Origin: Lonepinella sp042468235
GTDB taxonomy: Bacteria; Pseudomonadota; Gammaproteobacteria; Enterobacterales; Pasteurellaceae
DNA: 64,000 nucleotides
Assembly (NCBI RefSeq): GCF_042468235.1
Contig: NZ_CP170386.1
Coordinates: 1,178,001-1,242,000, forward strand
Reading direction: 5' to 3'
Shown: positions 51,371 through 60,786 of the stretch, piece after piece
Position numbering within the stretch: the first letter of the stretch is position 1
Layout of the letters: every line of letters starts with the position of its first letter
Made by a program: the position numbers and the translations under genes
Notes under the pieces: model-generated
What the model was told of the DNA's origin: nothing
The model's database searches: none
What the model saw: the letters and a program-made list of their open reading frames with translations, nothing else

Positions 51371-53356
51371 GTGTTATTTCTAAACCTTGAAACGCTTATC
51401 GTTACGCTTTATTTGGTATTTTTTTATTTACTAGGTTTTGCATTATTCCATCGTGAAGTCATGATAAAAACTTTCGTAACAAAAGAAATACGAGAAAGTC
51501 AGCAATATGCACCGCACTTTAAACGATTACGCATACTGGGCATGCGATTTGATGCCAAATATATAGCTATTATTTTATCTATCCCCTTTCTTATCGGTTC
51601 ATTATTCAGTTTTATTAATACTCGCCAATCTGTCAATGCCTGGTTCTTGTCCAGCTATATTTTTATTATTTCCTTTACTTTCATCAGTATCATCATTGGT
51701 AATTATTTTTATTTCAAAACCTATCAAAATTACTATGATATTTTCATGTTCGGACTAAAAGAAGATGATACTCAAGCCGTGCTTAAAAATATCTATGACG
51801 ATTATCCTGTGATTAAAGTGTTGTTTTTATGCCTTATTTTAGCCTATCTTCCTTCTATCTTTAGTTATTATGCCATCCAAAATCAATATTTCTCTTTTTC
51901 AGACAATATTCTTATACTCACTTTAGTTTACATAATTACTTTACTAGGTATCGCATTCTTAGCTCGTGGAACGATTCGCTCTTTACCATTAGGGAAATCC
52001 CATGTTCAAGTTTCTACGTTGGCTATTTTAAATAAAATGGTGCCTAATGGGATTGTTGCAATGGAATGGGCGTTTAAAGATAGAAAACGAGAAATCACAT
52101 TCGAACCAGTAGATCTTAAAACTGGGCATACCTTAATGCAAATAGCATTACAAAAGGATTCTTTGCTAGACAGAATACCGCAATCAGATTATTTAGCCAA
52201 CACCCGTCCAAATGTGGTACTAGCTTTGATGGAAAGTCTTGCGATGAATTGTCTGGTATTAGACGATCCAATCCATAACGACCTACTAGGAAAACTCCGC
52301 CCATTTTACGACAATAGTTTTACTTTCAAACGTTTTTTATCTTCATCCTGTGGCACTGCCCCAAGTTTGGCTTATCTCTATTTTAATAGCCCGATACAAA
52401 ATATTAGTCAATCTATCGCACAAAAAACACCATTAGCTCATACCCCATTTTTAGTCTATAAAAAACAAGGCTACAAAACTATTTTTATTACCTCTGGTAA
52501 CATTATGTGGCGTAATTTGGGAAATTATCTTCCTTTACAAGGTGTAGATGAGATCTACGATCAAAACCATATTATTGACGTTTTCCCCGAAGCACGTAAA
52601 ACCCTATCTTACTGGGGAATTGCAGATGAATTTGCTTTTGCGTTAGCCGAAAAATGCTTGCTAGAAAATGATGAACCAGTATTTATTAACATTTTAACCA
52701 TTACCAATCATCCGCCATATCAAGTGCCTAACCATTATCAAACCATGCCGATTCAACCGCATTTGCTGGAAAATAGATTTGGTAAAAATAATGAAGAACG
52801 AAGCAATATGCTGAGTACATTTCAATATGCCAGCAATGCATTAGGGCAATTTATGCAAAACATTACCCAAAGTGCGGTGAAAAATAAGACTATTTTAGCT
52901 GCAACGGGCGATCACCATGTAAGATCGCTTAGTGCAAAACTACCTGAACAATATTTCATTGCTCATGCGGTTCCTTTTATCTTGCATATTCCAGATGAAA
53001 TACAACAAAATCTGAATATTACCTTTGATCCCAAACGAATAGGATCACATAAAGATATTATGCCAACCCTTTATTCTGTGAGCTTATCCGATATAGAATA
53101 CTGGAATTTGGGTGGACAAAATCTTTTAGCGCCATCGGTTAATTCTTATTATAATTTTGCCTATAATGAGCACATATGGGCGGATAATAATGGCATTATT
53201 TGCCATTCAGATAATCTAACAAAATATACTTGGAAAGATGATATGCTAGTTGCAGATGAAGCTAACCTATCTACGGCTGAAGAAGCCAATAAAATTAATG
53301 CCTACAAAAAATTACTATTTTGGCAAATAAACTTTCAAATAAAAGGTTCAAATTAA
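51371..53356 (+). CDS. LtaS-like membrane sulfatase/phosphotransferase, substrate unknown
   Basis: A 661-residue protein of the lipoteichoic acid synthase/alkaline phosphatase superfamily. About five membrane helices fill residues 1-210, then a periplasmic sulfatase-fold domain. Metal-site blocks are VLALMESLA (Glu), the nucleophile segment SSCGTAPSLAYLYF (Thr), and AATGDHHVRS (Asp-His-His). Gram-negative members transfer phosphoglycerol or phosphoethanolamine to glycans or lipids, but the acceptor cannot be read here. The GTG at 51371 is the only start before the first helix (TAA upstream in frame); no clear ribosome-binding site. Read-through from the tRNA-Val promoter is possible. brnQ follows. 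Confidence 0.82.
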   Translation: MLFLNLETLIVTLYLVFFYLLGFALFHREVMIKTFVTKEIRESQQYAPHFKRLRILGMRFDAKYIAIILSIPFLIGSLFSFINTRQSVNAWFLSSYIFIISFTFISIIIGNYFYFKTYQNYYDIFMFGLKEDDTQAVLKNIYDDYPVIKVLFLCLILAYLPSIFSYYAIQNQYFSFSDNILILTLVYIITLLGIAFLARGTIRSLPLGKSHVQVSTLAILNKMVPNGIVAMEWAFKDRKREITFEPVDLKTGHTLMQIALQKDSLLDRIPQSDYLANTRPNVVLALMESLAMNCLVLDDPIHNDLLGKLRPFYDNSFTFKRFLSSSCGTAPSLAYLYFNSPIQNISQSIAQKTPLAHTPFLVYKKQGYKTIFITSGNIMWRNLGNYLPLQGVDEIYDQNHIIDVFPEARKTLSYWGIADEFAFALAEKCLLENDEPVFINILTITNHPPYQVPNHYQTMPIQPHLLENRFGKNNEERSNMLSTFQYASNALGQFMQNITQSAVKNKTILAATGDHHVRSLSAKLPEQYFIAHAVPFILHIPDEIQQNLNITFDPKRIGSHKDIMPTLYSVSLSDIEYWNLGGQNLLAPSVNSYYNFAYNEHIWADNNGIICHSDNLTKYTWKDDMLVADEANLSTAEEANKINAYKKLLFWQINFQIKGSN

Positions 53357-53381
53357 CCCTATAACAATAATGAGAAATTTT

Positions 53382-54674
53382 ATGAACAAAAACACCTTTA
53401 TCGTCGGTTTTATGCTTTTCGCCATCTTTTTTGGTGCCGGAAATTTAATTTTCCCACCTAAATTAGGGTTAGAAAGTGGTGAACACATTTGGCTTGGAGC
53501 CTTAGGTTTTATCGTCACTGGCGTAGGCTTGCCGCTATTAGGAATTATCGTTAGTGCATACTATTCCGGTGGTTATAGTAAAGCTCTAAAACAAATCCAT
53601 CCTTGGTTCTCCTTATTCTTTTTAAGTGCGATTTACCTAAGTATTGGTCCATTTTTAGCTATTCCACGTACTGCCGCAACATCTTTTGAAATTGCACTAC
53701 AACCCTTTTTACAAGGTGAAACAGAAATTCCACAGCTGATTTTCACCGCACTGTTCTTTATTTTATCTTTATGGTTAGCTCTGAGTCCATCCAAAATGGT
53801 GGAGCGTGTAGGTTCTATTCTAACACCGGCTTTACTTATTTCAATCGCCGCCTTAGTGATTAAAGCAGTTTTTGCTTTATCCGATATTAACTATGTAACA
53901 TCCGCTACCACTACTGAATCCATGTTTTTTAAAGGTTTTGTATCTGGCTATTTAACTATGGATGCATTAGCATCTGTGGCTTTTTCAGTCATCGTCATTT
54001 CAGCGATTCAATCAAAAGGTGTCAACCAAAAACAACTGGTACAACAAACTATCTATGCGGGAATCATTGCGGCAGGAGCATTAGCATTAATTTATGTTTC
54101 ATTAGCTTGGATTGGTAGTAAATCCCATCTGAGTGAGCAAGCCTTAGCTTATATTCAAGAAAAAAATCTGGATATAGGAACCTATCTACTGAATAATATT
54201 GCACAACAAACCTTTGGTGATCTTGGTCGCATGATTTTAGGTATTATCGTTACTTTGGCTTGTTTAACTACATCTATTGGTTTAATTGTATCGGTAAGTG
54301 AATATTTTTATGAAATTTACCATAAAATTTCGTATAAATTTTATGCATTACTTTTTACTGTCATTAGCTTTATTATTGCTAATCAAGGACTCAGTACAGT
54401 ACTTAGTAAATCGGTTCCGGTGTTATTAGTATTATATCCAATTGCTATCACTGTAATTTTACTCATGTTCATCAATATTTTCACTAAATTACCATTACTT
54501 GCTCAACGTATGTCTATCGGATTAGTCTCCATTATTTCTCTCTGCTCCGTATTAGAGATAAATTTCACTGCACAATTACCGTTAAAAGCATACTCTATGG
54601 AATGGGTTATTTTTTCTATTAGCGGATTAATATTGGGATATATTCTGGATATAATGGTTAGAAAAAGAGCATAA
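53382..54674 (+). CDS. brnQ: Branched-chain amino-acid transporter (LIVCS family)
   Basis: Imports Leu, Ile and Val, coupled to Na+ or H+. About 12 hydrophobic segments in 430 residues. FGAGNLIFPPKLGLESGEH, LSIGPFLAIPRTAATSFEIA and GFVSGYLTMDALASVAFS are LIVCS signatures. I prefer the ATG at 53382 (MNKNTFIVGF), with GAGA just upstream, over one at 53370. It is 25 bp after the LtaS-like gene and may share its transcript. A terminator follows. Confidence 0.94.
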   Translation: MNKNTFIVGFMLFAIFFGAGNLIFPPKLGLESGEHIWLGALGFIVTGVGLPLLGIIVSAYYSGGYSKALKQIHPWFSLFFLSAIYLSIGPFLAIPRTAATSFEIALQPFLQGETEIPQLIFTALFFILSLWLALSPSKMVERVGSILTPALLISIAALVIKAVFALSDINYVTSATTTESMFFKGFVSGYLTMDALASVAFSVIVISAIQSKGVNQKQLVQQTIYAGIIAAGALALIYVSLAWIGSKSHLSEQALAYIQEKNLDIGTYLLNNIAQQTFGDLGRMILGIIVTLACLTTSIGLIVSVSEYFYEIYHKISYKFYALLFTVISFIIANQGLSTVLSKSVPVLLVLYPIAITVILLMFINIFTKLPLLAQRMSIGLVSIISLCSVLEINFTAQLPLKAYSMEWVIFSISGLILGYILDIMVRKRA

Positions 54675-54707
54675 CATACAAAAATATTTATACGCCATAA
54701 AAAAGTA

Positions 54708-54746
54708 GGTTAAAGATAATTACTATAAGGCTTTAACCCTCTTTTT
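54708..54746 (+). terminator. Intrinsic terminator after brnQ
   Basis: GGTTAAAG (54708-54715) pairs with CTTTAACC (54731-54738) around a 15-base loop, followed by CTCTTTTT. Confidence 0.68.
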
Positions 54747-54783
54747 AGCAACACTTTTTCTACTATATCAAATATATTGAGTA

Positions 54784-54912
54784 TCACTTGTCAAGTAAAG
54801 AAGCCACATCATATCGTGTCACCCACATCTGGGAATGAGTTAACGGTTGAAAGCCTTTAAAAAATGGTATAACTAGCTTATAGGCTAAAAATCGCCCAAG
54901 TATAAAGCCCAT
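54784..54912 (-). CDS. Possible 42-residue small ORF downstream of mnmE
   Basis: An ATG at 54912 opens 42 codons (MGFILGRFLAYKLVIPFFKG and so on, ending SLLDK). It has a hydrophobic start and lies 30 bp after mnmE on the same strand. No convincing ribosome-binding site is present and I recognise no family. It could be a chance frame or a remnant of a longer gene. Confidence 0.2.
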   Translation of the reverse strand: MGFILGRFLAYKLVIPFFKGFQPLTHSQMWVTRYDVASLLDK

Positions 54913-54942
54913 AGAAGATCAAAAAATATTACATTTTTCAAT

Positions 54943-56319
54943 CTACTTCCCGATGCAAAACGAACTAAAAATATTCCCTAACAAGTCATCCGATGTAAAT
55001 TTCCCTGTAATTTCACTTAAATGTGTTTGTACTAAGCGTAATTCTTCCGATAACAATTCTCCTGCATGAAATTGAGTGAGTTGAATATACCCAAGTTGTA
55101 AATGTTCTACAGCTTTTTCTAGGGCTTCTAAATGCCGGCGACGTGCTAAGAAACCACCTTCTGTTGTGGTTTGATAACCCATCACTTGTTTTAAATGTTC
55201 ACGCAACAGGTCAACACCTTGTTGAGTTTGAGCAGATAAACGAATGGTGATATAGCCATTTTCTTCGCTTAATCCTGTATTTTCTCCACTTAAATCGGTT
55301 TTATTGCGAATAATCGTTACGGGGAGCATTTCAGGTAATTTTTGTAAAAATTCTAACCGCACTTTGTCAAGATCTAGACTATCCGAATCCGTACTATCTA
55401 ACATTAATAACACTCGATCAGCCCGTTCAATTTCGTGCCAAGCACGATTAATTCCGATACGTTCTACTTCATCCGTAGCATCACGTAAACCAGCAGTATC
55501 AATAATATGCAGTGGCATTCCATCAATATGAATATGTTCTCGAAGCACATCTCGGGTGGTTCCCGCAATATCCGTAACAATCGCGGCATCTCGCCCTGCA
55601 AGTGCATTTAGTAAACTGGATTTACCTGCATTAGGACGACCAGCAATAACAACTTTCATTCCCTCTCTCAGAATAGAACCCTGTTTAGCTTCGGTTCGCA
55701 CTTGATTAAGTTGAACAATAATTTCATTCAATTTAGTTTCAATCTTACCATCTGCTAAAAAATCAATTTCCTCATCTGGAAAATCAATCGCAGCTTCAAC
55801 ATAAGTTCGCAAATAGATAACTGAATCAACTAATTGATTAACTTTATTAGAAAATTCACCTTGTAAGGATTTCAATGCAGAACGGGCAGCCTGTTCAGAA
55901 CTAGCATCAATTAGATCAGCAATAGCTTCTGCTTGAGCAAGATCGAGCTTGTCATTTAAAAAAGCCTGTTCAGAAAATTCACCAGGACGAGCCAAACGCA
56001 CACCCTGTACTTGCAAAATACGTTTCAATAACAGATCTAGTACGATTTGACCACCATGTCCCTGCAACTCCAACACATCTTCCCCAGTAAAAGAATTAGG
56101 CGACTTAAAAAATAACGCAATCCCTTGATCTAATACGCTACCATCGACATCTTTAAAAGGTAAGTAATTAGCAAAACGTGGCTTGAGATCTTTTCCTAGC
56201 ACGGTTTGAGCAACATGACTAGCCAAGGGACCTGATACTCGCAAGATTCCCACCCCACCACGACCAATGGGGGTAGCTTGTGCGACTATTGTTTCTATTA
56301 CATTATTTTCGATTGTCAT
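54943..56319 (-). CDS. mnmE: tRNA uridine-5-carboxymethylaminomethyl modification GTPase MnmE
   Basis: MnmE works with MnmG to modify U34 of tRNAs. The 458 residues begin with a tetrahydrofolate-binding domain (ETIVAQATPIGRGGVGILRV). A helical domain is interrupted by a G domain at about residues 220-380 (AGRPNAGKSSLLNAL, DIAGTTRD, DTAGLRD). The C-terminus is the conserved CIGK with its reactive Cys. The start MTIENNVIETIV is a few residues longer than usual. Single gene. Confidence 0.97.
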   Translation of the reverse strand: MTIENNVIETIVAQATPIGRGGVGILRVSGPLASHVAQTVLGKDLKPRFANYLPFKDVDGSVLDQGIALFFKSPNSFTGEDVLELQGHGGQIVLDLLLKRILQVQGVRLARPGEFSEQAFLNDKLDLAQAEAIADLIDASSEQAARSALKSLQGEFSNKVNQLVDSVIYLRTYVEAAIDFPDEEIDFLADGKIETKLNEIIVQLNQVRTEAKQGSILREGMKVVIAGRPNAGKSSLLNALAGRDAAIVTDIAGTTRDVLREHIHIDGMPLHIIDTAGLRDATDEVERIGINRAWHEIERADRVLLMLDSTDSDSLDLDKVRLEFLQKLPEMLPVTIIRNKTDLSGENTGLSEENGYITIRLSAQTQQGVDLLREHLKQVMGYQTTTEGGFLARRRHLEALEKAVEHLQLGYIQLTQFHAGELLSEELRLVQTHLSEITGKFTSDDLLGNIFSSFCIGK

Positions 56320-56546
56320 AAAACTTTCCTAAAAATAGATATCTAAATTTTTTTAATTTTACTTGAATATATCCATTATTGTAATAGTTAAAAAAATCTT
56401 TTATTTTTTCAAACTAACTTATCATTCTACTTAACAAAAAATTTACATTTTTAATGATCTATATCAAAATTTTTGTTAATATGGTTATGGAATCTGTAGA
56501 TACGTTCTACAAAAATACCTACTCACTTATTAAAAAGGAAAATATT

Positions 56547-57185
56547 ATGACTTACACTCTACCAGAATTAGGTTATGCCTACGATGCATTAGAACCACAT
56601 TTTGATGCTCAAACTATGGAAATTCACCACAGTAAACATCACCAAGCTTATATTAACAATGCTAATGCTGTATTAGAAAACTCACCAGAGTTAGCAAAAT
56701 TAGCTGATCAAAATTGCCCTGGGTCATTCTTAAAAAATCATTTAAGTAGCGTACCTGCAGATAAATTCACCGCACTTCGTAACAATATCGGGGGTCATGT
56801 CAACCACAGTTTATTCTGGAAATCATTGAAAAAAGGCACTACCTTACAAGGTGCATTAAAAGCTGCGATTGAACGTGATTTTGGTTCTGTTGAAGCATTC
56901 AAAGCAGAATTTGAAAAAGCTGCAGCCACTCGTTTTGGTTCAGGTTGGGCGTGGTTAGTGTTAAACGATGGTAAATTGAGTGTAGTTTCTACTGCTAATC
57001 AAGACAATCCATTAATGGGTAAAGAAATTGCTGGTTGCGAAGGTTTCCCATTATTAGGCTTAGACGTTTGGGAACATGCTTATTACCTAAAATTCCAAAA
57101 CCGTCGTCCAGATTACATTAAAGAATTCTGGAATGTGGTGAACTGGGATTTTGTGAACGAACGTTTTGAGAAAAATGCTAAATAA
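56547..57185 (+). CDS. sodA: Superoxide dismutase (Mn type)
   Basis: Disproportionates superoxide in the cytoplasm. The ATG at 56547 (MTYTLPELGYAYDALEPHFD) follows AAAAGGAAA, giving 212 residues; the frame is open 31 codons further upstream without support. Metal ligands are the His in TMEIHHSKHHQAYI, His in GGHVNHSLFW, and Asp/His in LDVWEHAYYL. GGHVNHSLFW and the Gly-Gly/Gln pattern suit Mn. A terminator follows. One uptake signal is inside. Confidence 0.96.
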   Translation: MTYTLPELGYAYDALEPHFDAQTMEIHHSKHHQAYINNANAVLENSPELAKLADQNCPGSFLKNHLSSVPADKFTALRNNIGGHVNHSLFWKSLKKGTTLQGALKAAIERDFGSVEAFKAEFEKAAATRFGSGWAWLVLNDGKLSVVSTANQDNPLMGKEIAGCEGFPLLGLDVWEHAYYLKFQNRRPDYIKEFWNVVNWDFVNERFEKNAK

Positions 57186-57205
57186 TTTTAAATAAACATG
57201 ACAGG

Positions 57206-57232
57206 AATCGGCTCAAATGAGCCGATTTTTTT
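57206..57232 (+). terminator. Intrinsic terminator after sodA
   Basis: AATCGGCTC-AAAT-GAGCCGATT with seven T residues. Strong. Confidence 0.92.
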
Positions 57233-57358
57233 CTCAAAAATAAACCGCTCTTAAGATTTAATTAAGATTTCCATGTTTTAATGAATCTCAATCAAAGCTA
57301 AACAGTTTTCCTCAAGCAATGTACTAGCACTACAATATATATCAATAAGGAGAAAAAA

Positions 57359-57724
57359 ATGAAAAAATTACTGACTATTGCACTTATTGTTGCTTCAACG
57401 ACAGCATTTGCTGGATTTGATAATGACCATGCAAAAGGCGGTTTCAATGGTGGTTATGTTGGAACACCAACAAGCGTAGCTCAAGCCTTAAAAGCAAAAG
57501 ATGATGCTCAGGTTATTTTAACTGGTTACATCACTAGACAAATTGATCATGATGAATTTTTCTTTAAAGATTCAACGGGTGAAATTAAAATTGAAGTAGA
57601 TGATCATGCTTGGAATGGTCTAAATGTTTCGCCAAATGACAAAATTACGATTCAAGGTAAAGTAGATCAAGATGCGTTAAAAGCTGCTGAAATTGAAGTT
57701 TATAATATTCGGAAAGCAGACTAA
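57359..57724 (+). CDS. YgiW/YdeI-family periplasmic OB-fold protein
   Basis: A 121-residue secreted protein with signal LTIALIVASTTAFA (cleavage after residue 18). The NirD/YgiW/YdeI OB-fold follows, with AQVILTGYITRQIDHDEFFF, then KDSTGEIKIEVDDHAW and NDKITIQGKVD. Relatives help tolerate peroxide, cationic peptides or other envelope stress. In H. influenzae such a gene sits beside a two-component system (firRS); here it is monocistronic with a terminator on each side. AAGGAG is 9 bases before the ATG. Confidence 0.9.
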   Translation: MKKLLTIALIVASTTAFAGFDNDHAKGGFNGGYVGTPTSVAQALKAKDDAQVILTGYITRQIDHDEFFFKDSTGEIKIEVDDHAWNGLNVSPNDKITIQGKVDQDALKAAEIEVYNIRKAD

Positions 57725-57737
57725 TGTCTAAAAAAGC

Positions 57738-57761
57738 AAAACGGGCGAAAGCCCGTTTTTT
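57738..57761. terminator. Bidirectional terminator between the YgiW-like gene and yfgM
   Basis: AAAACGGGC-GAAA-GCCCGTTTT, with T tract on the forward side and A tract upstream. It serves the two convergent units. Confidence 0.92.
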
Positions 57762-57766
57762 ATAGG

Positions 57767-58378
57767 TTATAAATTATTCAACAAGACTTTCGCTTCTTGC
57801 TGTTCTAACGCTGAACCATTTTCTAATACGGATTCAAAACTTTGTTTAGCTGCATCTTTATCGCCTTTGGCTAACTGAACTTTGCCACTTAATAAATTTT
57901 TTCTCCCCGCCCAACTAGCATCTTTTACTAAATTTAAGGTACTTAATACATCATCAAATTTATCTTGTTGTAGTTGCACTTCAGCTAATCGAATACCAGT
58001 CACAGAAGCCAGAATTTCATCTGGTGCCTGTGTCATTGCCTCTTTTAAAGTTATTTCTGCTTGAGAAAGTTCTTGATTTTGCACCGCACTTTTGGCTTTT
58101 TCTAATAACGCTAAGGTCGCATAACCCGTTTTACTATGCTCTTTTACGAAAGCATCAATTTGTGCATTTTTTGTGGTAGCATCTGTATTGCTATAAATCA
58201 CCTGATCGTATTGTGCTGATATTTCTTGAGCTTTAGTGATTTGGTAATCCTGCCAAAAACGCCAACCAAACACCCCACCAGCCCCAATAATCACGGCAGC
58301 AATAATACTTTTATAATTTTCTTTCCACCAAGATTTAATTTCATTGAGTTCTTGTTCTTCTAAACTGGTATAAGCCAT
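57767..58378 (-). CDS. yfgM: YfgM, TPR-like SecYEG-associated membrane protein
   Basis: YfgM is a single-span inner-membrane protein with a periplasmic tetratricopeptide-like domain, found at the SecYEG translocon with PpiD. The 203 residues have one helix (YKSIIAAVIIGAGGVFGWRF, about 20-40). TPR-like repeats follow (GYATLALLEKAKSAVQNQEL, and QSFESVLENGSALEQQEAKV). It starts 3 bp after hisS, as in E. coli hisS-yfgM; bamB does not follow here. Confidence 0.93.
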   Translation of the reverse strand: MAYTSLEEQELNEIKSWWKENYKSIIAAVIIGAGGVFGWRFWQDYQITKAQEISAQYDQVIYSNTDATTKNAQIDAFVKEHSKTGYATLALLEKAKSAVQNQELSQAEITLKEAMTQAPDEILASVTGIRLAEVQLQQDKFDDVLSTLNLVKDASWAGRKNLLSGKVQLAKGDKDAAKQSFESVLENGSALEQQEAKVLLNNL

Positions 58379-58381
58379 AAT

Positions 58382-59659
58382 TTATTCCTTAAATACTTGA
58401 GTTAAATAAGCAACTAATTCATCAACTGCAACTGCTTGTTGCTCGGTGTTGCCTAATAAATCTTTTACCATAACTTGGTTAGATTGTACTTCACTTTCGC
58501 CAATCACAATAGCTAGTCTTGCCCCAACTTTATCGGCACGTTTAAATTGTTTTTGGAATTTGCCACCGCTACAATGCGTCATAATACGTAAGTGCGGTAA
58601 TTCCGAACGAAGTTTTTCAGCAATTTTGAAAGCTGCCAAAGTGGTTCCTTCACCTGCAAAAACAAGGTAAATATCCACCGCACTTTGTACTGGAATAGAT
58701 TTATTTACTTCTTGTACTAACAACACTAAACGCTCTAAACCCATAGCAAATCCAACACTTGGTGTAGCATGTCCGCCTAATTGTTCGACTAAGCCATCAT
58801 AACGACCACCACCGCAAACCGTGCCTTGAGCCCCTAATGCAGTAGTTACCCATTCGAATACCGTTTTGTTGTAATAATCTAAACCACGCACTAGTTTCGG
58901 GTTAATTTCGTATTGAATGCCCATTTCATCTAATAATGTACAAAGTTGAGCAAAATGTTCACGGCTTTCATCATCTAAATAATCAAGTAATTTGGGTGCA
59001 TTGTTTAACATGTCTTGTAAAGCTTGATTTTTAGTATCTAAAATACGTAATGGATTTTTCTCTAAACGGTCTTTTTCTTCATCACTCATCAAATCCAAAT
59101 GATTTTGCAAGAAATCAACCAATGCCGAACGGTAATTTTGGCGTGCATCTAGCGAACCGATAGAATTGAGCTGTAAAGTTACATACTGATCGATACCTAA
59201 TTCTTTCCATAAGCGAGCAGTAAGTAAAATCAATTCTGCATCAATTTCAGGATTGGCAATACCAAAAATTTCTACCCCTGCTTGATGAAATTGACGATAA
59301 CGCCCTTTTTGTGGACGCTCATGACGGAACATCGGTCCAATATACCATAAACGTTGTTCATTATTATAAATCCAGCCATGTTCCACGGCTGCACGCACAC
59401 AACCTGCGGTACCTTCAGGACGGAGCGTAAGTTGCTCATCGTTATCCCAGAAAGTGTACATTTCTTTGGAAACTACATCGGTAACTTCACCAATGGCACG
59501 AGCAAATAAAGGGGTGCTTTCCACGATTGGCATACGCACTTCGCTGTAACCATAACTCGCTAACACATGACGAACTTTGTTTTCTACCCATTGCCACAAT
59601 GGACTTTCTGTTGGAGAACAATCATTCATTCCCCGAATGGCTTGAATCGTTTTTGCCAC
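58382..59659 (-). CDS. hisS: Histidyl-tRNA synthetase
   Basis: Class II synthetase for tRNA-His. The 425 residues show KTIQAIRGMNDCSPTESPLW at the start, motif 2 TLRPEGTAGCVRA, the histidine loops GLDYYNKTVFEW and CGGGRYDGLVEQLGG, and motif 3 VGFAMGLERLVLL. The anticodon-binding domain is C-terminal from about residue 330. Two uptake signals lie within. Between ispG and yfgM. Confidence 0.98.
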   Translation of the reverse strand: MAKTIQAIRGMNDCSPTESPLWQWVENKVRHVLASYGYSEVRMPIVESTPLFARAIGEVTDVVSKEMYTFWDNDEQLTLRPEGTAGCVRAAVEHGWIYNNEQRLWYIGPMFRHERPQKGRYRQFHQAGVEIFGIANPEIDAELILLTARLWKELGIDQYVTLQLNSIGSLDARQNYRSALVDFLQNHLDLMSDEEKDRLEKNPLRILDTKNQALQDMLNNAPKLLDYLDDESREHFAQLCTLLDEMGIQYEINPKLVRGLDYYNKTVFEWVTTALGAQGTVCGGGRYDGLVEQLGGHATPSVGFAMGLERLVLLVQEVNKSIPVQSAVDIYLVFAGEGTTLAAFKIAEKLRSELPHLRIMTHCSGGKFQKQFKRADKVGARLAIVIGESEVQSNQVMVKDLLGNTEQQAVAVDELVAYLTQVFKE

Positions 59660-59668
59660 AATATTTCC

Positions 59669-60775
59669 TTAAATAATTCTGTTTCTGGGATCTTGTTGTG
59701 ATACTTTAGCTCGAATTTTGGCTTCAAGCTGATCAATGAGATCATCATTATCAAAGCGTTCTTTCTGACGCTCACCATCTAAATAATAACCGCTTTTTTT
59801 GTTACCACCCGTAACACCTAAATCAGAGACCAAGGCTTCACCCGGTCCATTCACTACACAACCGATAATTGATACATCCATCGGCGTAATAATATCCTCA
59901 AGGCGTTGTTCCAACGCATTCACTGTCCCTATCACATCAAATTCTTGACGAGAACAGGTTGGGCAAGCAATAAAGTTAATGCCACGAGAACGAATACGTA
60001 AGGATTTTAAAATATCAAACCCCACTTTGATTTCTTCCACTGGATCCGCTGCTAATGATACTCGCAACGTATCACCAATTCCTTCGGCTAAAAGCATGCC
60101 TAAACCCACCGCACTTTTTACCGCACCTGCTCTGGCTCCGCCTGCCTCGGTAATACCAAGATGTAACGGCTGTTTAATCGCTTTGGCTAACAAACGGTAA
60201 CTTTCCACCGCTAAAAAAACATCTGACGCTTTTACACTCACCTTAAATTGATCGAAGTTTAAACGATCTAAAATTTCAACATGACGTAACGCACTTTCCA
60301 ACAAGGCTTCTGGGGTTGGTTCTCCATATTTTTCTTGCAGATCTTTTTCCAACGAACCTGCATTTACGCCAATACGAATCGGAATATTATTATCTCTAGC
60401 ACAATCCACTACGGCACGAATGCGATCTTCACGTCCAATATTACCAGGGTTAATCCGTAAACAATCCACACCGTATTCTGCCACTTTCAAGGCAATCCGA
60501 TAATCAAAGTGAATATCCGCTACCAACGGCACATTCACTTGCTGTTTAATTAATTTAAAGGCTTCGGCAGCATCCATAGTTGGTACAGAAACCCGAACAA
60601 TATCCGCCCCTACTCGCTCAAGAGCTTTAATTTGAGCAACCGTTGCTTCTACATCTGTGGTACGAGTATTGGTCATAGATTGTACGGCAATGGGAGCATC
60701 TCCCCCTACTGGCACTTTACCTACATAAATTTTTGTCGATTCACGACGTTTAATGGTTGGTTTAAAATCTGACAT
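59669..60775 (-). CDS. ispG: 4-hydroxy-3-methylbut-2-en-1-yl diphosphate synthase (flavodoxin)
   Basis: IspG converts MEcPP to HMBPP in the MEP isoprenoid pathway using a [4Fe-4S] cluster. The 368 residues have an N-terminal TIM barrel (GGDAPIAVQSMTNTRTTDVE). The cluster domain has CPTCSRQEFDV and CVVNGPGEALVSDLG. It starts 11 bp after rodZ, the same pairing as in E. coli. One uptake signal is inside. Confidence 0.98.
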   Translation of the reverse strand: MSDFKPTIKRRESTKIYVGKVPVGGDAPIAVQSMTNTRTTDVEATVAQIKALERVGADIVRVSVPTMDAAEAFKLIKQQVNVPLVADIHFDYRIALKVAEYGVDCLRINPGNIGREDRIRAVVDCARDNNIPIRIGVNAGSLEKDLQEKYGEPTPEALLESALRHVEILDRLNFDQFKVSVKASDVFLAVESYRLLAKAIKQPLHLGITEAGGARAGAVKSAVGLGMLLAEGIGDTLRVSLAADPVEEIKVGFDILKSLRIRSRGINFIACPTCSRQEFDVIGTVNALEQRLEDIITPMDVSIIGCVVNGPGEALVSDLGVTGGNKKSGYYLDGERQKERFDNDDLIDQLEAKIRAKVSQQDPRNRII

Positions 60776-60786
60776 AATTCTCGTTA

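Noticed and set aside
54747..54942. Possible gene remnant or insertion-sequence end between brnQ and mnmE
   Set aside because: No terminal inverted repeats, target duplication or recognisable transposase residues; only a weak 42-codon frame is present.
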